Below are positions 7,416 through 9,162 of a stretch of 9,162 nucleotides of DNA, in pieces; position 1 is the first letter of the stretch, and each line of letters starts with the position of its first letter. Under the pieces are notes generated by a model. It searched no databases, was not told the origin of the DNA, and saw nothing but the letters and a program-made list of their open reading frames with translations. The DNA comes from an uncultured Eubacteriales bacterium. GTDB taxonomy: Bacteria; Bacillota; Clostridia; Lachnospirales; Lachnospiraceae. A program made the position numbers and the translations under genes. The stretch covers positions 1 to 9,162 of the forward strand of contig ONWL01000138.1 of NCBI GenBank assembly GCA_900321525.1. Reading direction: 5' to 3'.

Positions 7416-7514
7416 GTGTGTGAATTGACACATGAAAGCACCGATGCCCAGCATGTGGCTGCTCCAGCCAGTGCTTAGTATCCGGTAAGAATTTTGATTT
7501 AGGAGGTTGGAACT
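7416..7514 (+). promoter_or_regulatory. rpsO mRNA leader: three-way junction, probable S15 autoregulatory element
   Basis: Reading the leader shows a small hairpin TGTGT/ACACA (7417-7421 with 7428-7432), then a perfect outer stem AAGCAC (7436-7441) with GTGCTT (7471-7476). Within it are two hairpins: ATGC-CCA-GCAT (7444-7454) and TGGCTG-CTC-CAGCCA (7456-7470). Only 2, 1 and 0 bases are unpaired between helices, so this is a compact three-way junction, with the second hairpin stacked directly on the outer stem. Ribosomal protein S15 binds the three-way junction of helices 20, 21 and 22 in 16S rRNA, and rpsO leaders in Thermus thermophilus and Geobacillus are known to imitate this site to repress their own translation. 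That this leader does so is inference. A strong Shine-Dalgarno AGGAGG (7501-7506) lies 8 bases before the rpsO ATG; CTCC (7462-7465) in the second hairpin's loop/closing base is complementary to its GGAG, allowing a possible pseudoknot. Confidence 0.7.
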
Positions 7515-7781
7515 ATGATTTCCAAAGAAAAGAAGGCACAGATTATTGCAGAGTACGGCAGAAAGCCAGGCGATACAGGATCTCCAGAGGTTCAGATCGC
7601 AATTTTAACCGCACGTATTCAGGAGTTGACAGAGCATCTGAAGGAGAACCCGAAGGATCATCATTCCAGAAGAGGTCTGCTGATGATGGTAGGTCAGAGA
7701 CGTGGTATGTTGGATTATTATAAGAAGAAGAATCTGGAAGGCTATCGTGAGCTGATCGCAAAGTTAGGAATCAGAAAGTAA
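7515..7781 (+). CDS. rpsO: 30S ribosomal protein S15
   Basis: S15 is a primary binding protein of the 30S platform; it binds 16S rRNA helices 20-22 and starts assembly of the central domain. The 88-residue product has the family's normal size and signature: GDTGSPEVQIAILTARI, then HLKENPKDHHSRRGLL (His/Asp/Ser residues that contact the rRNA), then GQRRGMLDYYKKK and LIAKLGIRK at the C-terminus. The ATG at 7515 has an ideal AGGAGG eight bases upstream. It has its own promoter (7381-7409), a structured leader, and is closed by an intrinsic terminator (7814-7844). The rpsO-pnp order is conserved in many bacteria. Autoregulation by S15 through the leader is likely but inferred. Confidence 0.99.
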   Translation: MISKEKKAQIIAEYGRKPGDTGSPEVQIAILTARIQELTEHLKENPKDHHSRRGLLMMVGQRRGMLDYYKKKNLEGYRELIAKLGIRK

Positions 7782-7813
7782 TCTGTTACCAGTTCAGCTA
7801 TTGTGCATTTCCG

Positions 7814-7844
7814 AAAGGGTGGAGTTTTGATTCCACCCTTTTTT
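7814..7844 (+). terminator. Intrinsic terminator of rpsO
   Basis: A 10-bp perfect stem AAAGGGTGGA (7814-7823) with TCCACCCTTT (7832-7841), an 8-base loop and a run of six T (7839-7844) that begins in the stem and continues beyond it. It lies 32 bases after the rpsO stop. This is a strong rho-independent terminator and suggests that pnp mostly uses its own promoter. Confidence 0.92.
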
Positions 7845-7889
7845 AAGGAGAAATTGTAACTGTAAAGAGATTAGACAGTTGCGAAAGAG

Positions 7890-7895
7890 TATAAT
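7890..7895 (+). promoter_or_regulatory. Candidate -10 box for pnp
   Basis: TATAAT at 7890-7895 is a perfect -10 hexamer, but 16-18 bases upstream there is no good -35 (GAGATT-like sequence at 7867-7872) and no TG extension. The inverted repeat AACTGT (7858-7863) / ACAGTT (7875-7880) covers the expected -35 position, which would suit an activator or repressor site. The perfect -10 and the preceding rpsO terminator argue for a promoter here, but it is not proven. Confidence 0.5.
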
Positions 7896-8100
7896 CGTTC
7901 CATGTCATTGCCGTCTGAAAATTTTTGTGAGATGGGAAAGTTCTATTATACACATACAGAAGAAACCCGAGACCGCTGAAAAGGATATAGAAATCTGGTC
8001 ACTGTGAAAGAACGGAACAGTTATGAAGACTGTATTTTTTTCAGTAGTTTCGGAATGAAGTTTTCTTCTGTAAACAGATACGGTATGTAACTGTCTAGAA

Positions 8101-8130
8101 GGAACACAAACGTGTGCGGCGTGTGGTTCC
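8101..8130 (+). repeat. Hairpin in the pnp leader close to the start codon
   Basis: GGAACACA (8101-8108) pairs with TGTGGTTCC (8122-8130) as an 8-bp stem with a single bulged G; the loop is 13 bases. An alternative stem ACAAAC (8106-8111) with GTTTGT (8132-8137) would exclude it. It sits about 30 bases ahead of the pnp start. PNPase of E. coli controls its own mRNA through a leader hairpin cut by RNase III; whether this hairpin has a similar role is inference. Confidence 0.5.
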
Positions 8131-8162
8131 GGTTTGTAAATCCGCATAGAAAAGAGGAGAAT

Positions 8163-9162
8163 ATGTTCAAAAGTTATTCAATGGAATTAGCCGGCAGAAC
8201 CCTGACCGTAGACATCGGCAGAGTGGCTGCACAGGCCAATGGCGCTGCTTTTATGCACTATGGTGATACCACCGTATTGTCTACTGCAACTGCAGCAAAG
8301 GCACCGAAGGAAGGCATTGATTTCTTCCCGTTGAGTGTAGAGTATGAAGAGAAGATGTACGCAGTGGGAAAGATTCCAGGCGGTTTCAATAAGAGAGAAG
8401 GAAAAGCATCTGAGCATGCTATCCTGACTTCCCGTGTGATTGACCGTCCTATGCGTCCATTGTTCCCAAAGGATTTCAGAAATGAAGTGACCTTAAGCAA
8501 TATGGTCATGTCCGTAGACCCGGATTGCGCACCGGAAGTAACCGCTATGTTAGGTGCTGCCATTGCAGTGGCGATTTCTGACATTCCATTTGATGGTCCT
8601 ACTGCTGCATCCAATGTAGGTCTGGTAGATGGAGAGTTGATCATCAACCCTACCGCTGCACAGAAGCAGGTATCTGATTTACAGCTGACCGTTGCTTCCA
8701 CCAGAGAGAAGGTCATCATGATCGAGGCTGGTGCCAATGAGGTTTCCGAGGATGTGATGATCGAGGCAATCTTCAAGGCACATGAAGTGAACAAAGAGAT
8801 CATTGCGTTCATCGACACCATCGTGGCAGAATGCGGCAAGGAGAAGTTTACCTATACCAGCTGCAAGGTACCGGAAGATATGTACCAGGATATGGTAGAT
8901 TTCATCACACCGGAGAAGATGGAAGTGGCTGTCTTTACAGATGACAAGCAGACCAGAGAGAAGAATATGGACGAGCTGGACGCACAGCTGCGTGAACGTT
9001 ATGAAGAGACCCATCCAGAGTGGCTGGAGCTGGTAGCAGATGCGCTGTATCAGTTCGAGAAGAAGACCGTCCGCAAGATGATCCTGAAAGATCACAAGAG
9101 ACCGGATGGACGTGCCATCACAGAAATCCGTCCGCTGGCAGCAGAAGTGGATCTGATTCCCA
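8163..9162 (+). CDS. pnp: Polynucleotide phosphorylase (3'-partial)
   Basis: PNPase is a trimeric phosphorolytic 3'-5' exoribonuclease of mRNA turnover. The frame is open from the ATG at 8163 to the window's end (333 codons), roughly half of the usual 700-odd residues. Visible parts: the first RNase PH-like core starting at MELAGRTLTVDIGRVAAQANG, with GKIPGGFNKREGK, SRVIDRPMRPLFP and SDIPFDGP; the alpha-helical linker domain (ending near KKTVRKMILKD); and the beginning of the second RNase PH core, RPDGRAITEIRPL. The catalytic second core and the KH and S1 domains lie beyond the window. I prefer the ATG at 8163 over the in-frame ATG at 8181, because MxKSYSMELAG is the family's usual beginning, although the AGGAG site is only 3 bases away. 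No frameshift is seen. Confidence 0.97.
   Translation, partial: MFKSYSMELAGRTLTVDIGRVAAQANGAAFMHYGDTTVLSTATAAKAPKEGIDFFPLSVEYEEKMYAVGKIPGGFNKREGKASEHAILTSRVIDRPMRPLFPKDFRNEVTLSNMVMSVDPDCAPEVTAMLGAAIAVAISDIPFDGPTAASNVGLVDGELIINPTAAQKQVSDLQLTVASTREKVIMIEAGANEVSEDVMIEAIFKAHEVNKEIIAFIDTIVAECGKEKFTYTSCKVPEDMYQDMVDFITPEKMEVAVFTDDKQTREKNMDELDAQLRERYEETHPEWLELVADALYQFEKKTVRKMILKDHKRPDGRAITEIRPLAAEVDLIP

Larger units (their letters stand above)
7845..8162 (+). other. 318-base gene-free leader region between rpsO and pnp
   Basis: No credible coding frame is seen. It holds a perfect -10 hexamer with a flanking dyad (7858-7895), a 9-base direct repeat TGTAACTGT (7855-7863 and 8086-8094), several ACTGT/ACAGT copies that can pair in alternative ways (8001-8005, 8017-8021, 8029-8033), a T-run at 8035-8041 and a hairpin near the start codon (8101-8130). 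The Shine-Dalgarno for pnp is AGGAG (8155-8159), only 3 bases before the ATG at 8163, which is shorter than the usual spacing. If transcription starts at about 7902, the pnp leader is about 260 bases. Confidence 0.6.

Noticed and set aside
8258..8839. 193-codon minus-strand frame within pnp
   Set aside because: Antisense shadow of a strongly conserved PNPase frame.

Overview
This window is a chromosomal housekeeping segment that looks like a member of the Lachnospiraceae (Clostridia, Firmicutes). The suggestion rests on three things: the gene order infB - rbfA - DHH phosphoesterase (nrnA) - truB - ribF - NlpC/P60 gene - rpsO - pnp, all on the + strand; the long Arg/Asp/Gly-rich linker in IF-2; and the sequences of PNPase, RibF and IF-2 as I remember the family. 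No database search was possible. Gram-positive features such as strong purine-rich Shine-Dalgarno sites and a lipoprotein-type leader in the NlpC/P60 protein fit this. No mobile elements, CRISPR arrays, tRNAs or rRNAs are visible.

Layout. From base 2 to 5012 runs the downstream part of the nusA-infB type operon: infB (open at its 5' end, only the first few codons lie outside), rbfA (8 bases downstream), nrnA (overlapping rbfA by 11 bases) and truB (overlapping nrnA by 1 base, TAATG). truB is broken. About 36-45 codons around the conserved MYSALK / LYELAR segment are absent and the two halves are in different frames, so it is called a pseudogene (or a sequence/assembly error). Directly after it lies a near-consensus sigma-A promoter (TTGATA-17-CATAAT), so ribF is not dependent on read-through from the damaged gene. 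ribF is followed by a secreted NlpC/P60 cell-wall hydrolase with two SH3b domains.

A second block starts at about 7381: a strong promoter with an extended -10, a 5' leader that can fold as a compact three-way junction, rpsO (ribosomal protein S15) and a textbook intrinsic terminator. The leader junction resembles the 16S rRNA site (helices 20/21/22) bound by S15, so it probably serves S15 autoregulation. A 318-base gap with a perfect TATAAT, several short ACTGT/ACAGT inverted repeats and a hairpin close to the start codon leads into pnp (polynucleotide phosphorylase), which runs off the end of the window.

Together the genes serve translation initiation (IF-2), 30S maturation (RbfA, S15), tRNA modification (TruB, apparently lost), RNA turnover (NrnA for very short RNAs, PNPase for long ones), flavin cofactor synthesis (RibF) and cell-wall remodelling (NlpC/P60). 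No previously undescribed multi-gene system is evident. The most interesting points are the broken truB, the three-way-junction leader of rpsO and the repeat-rich pnp leader.
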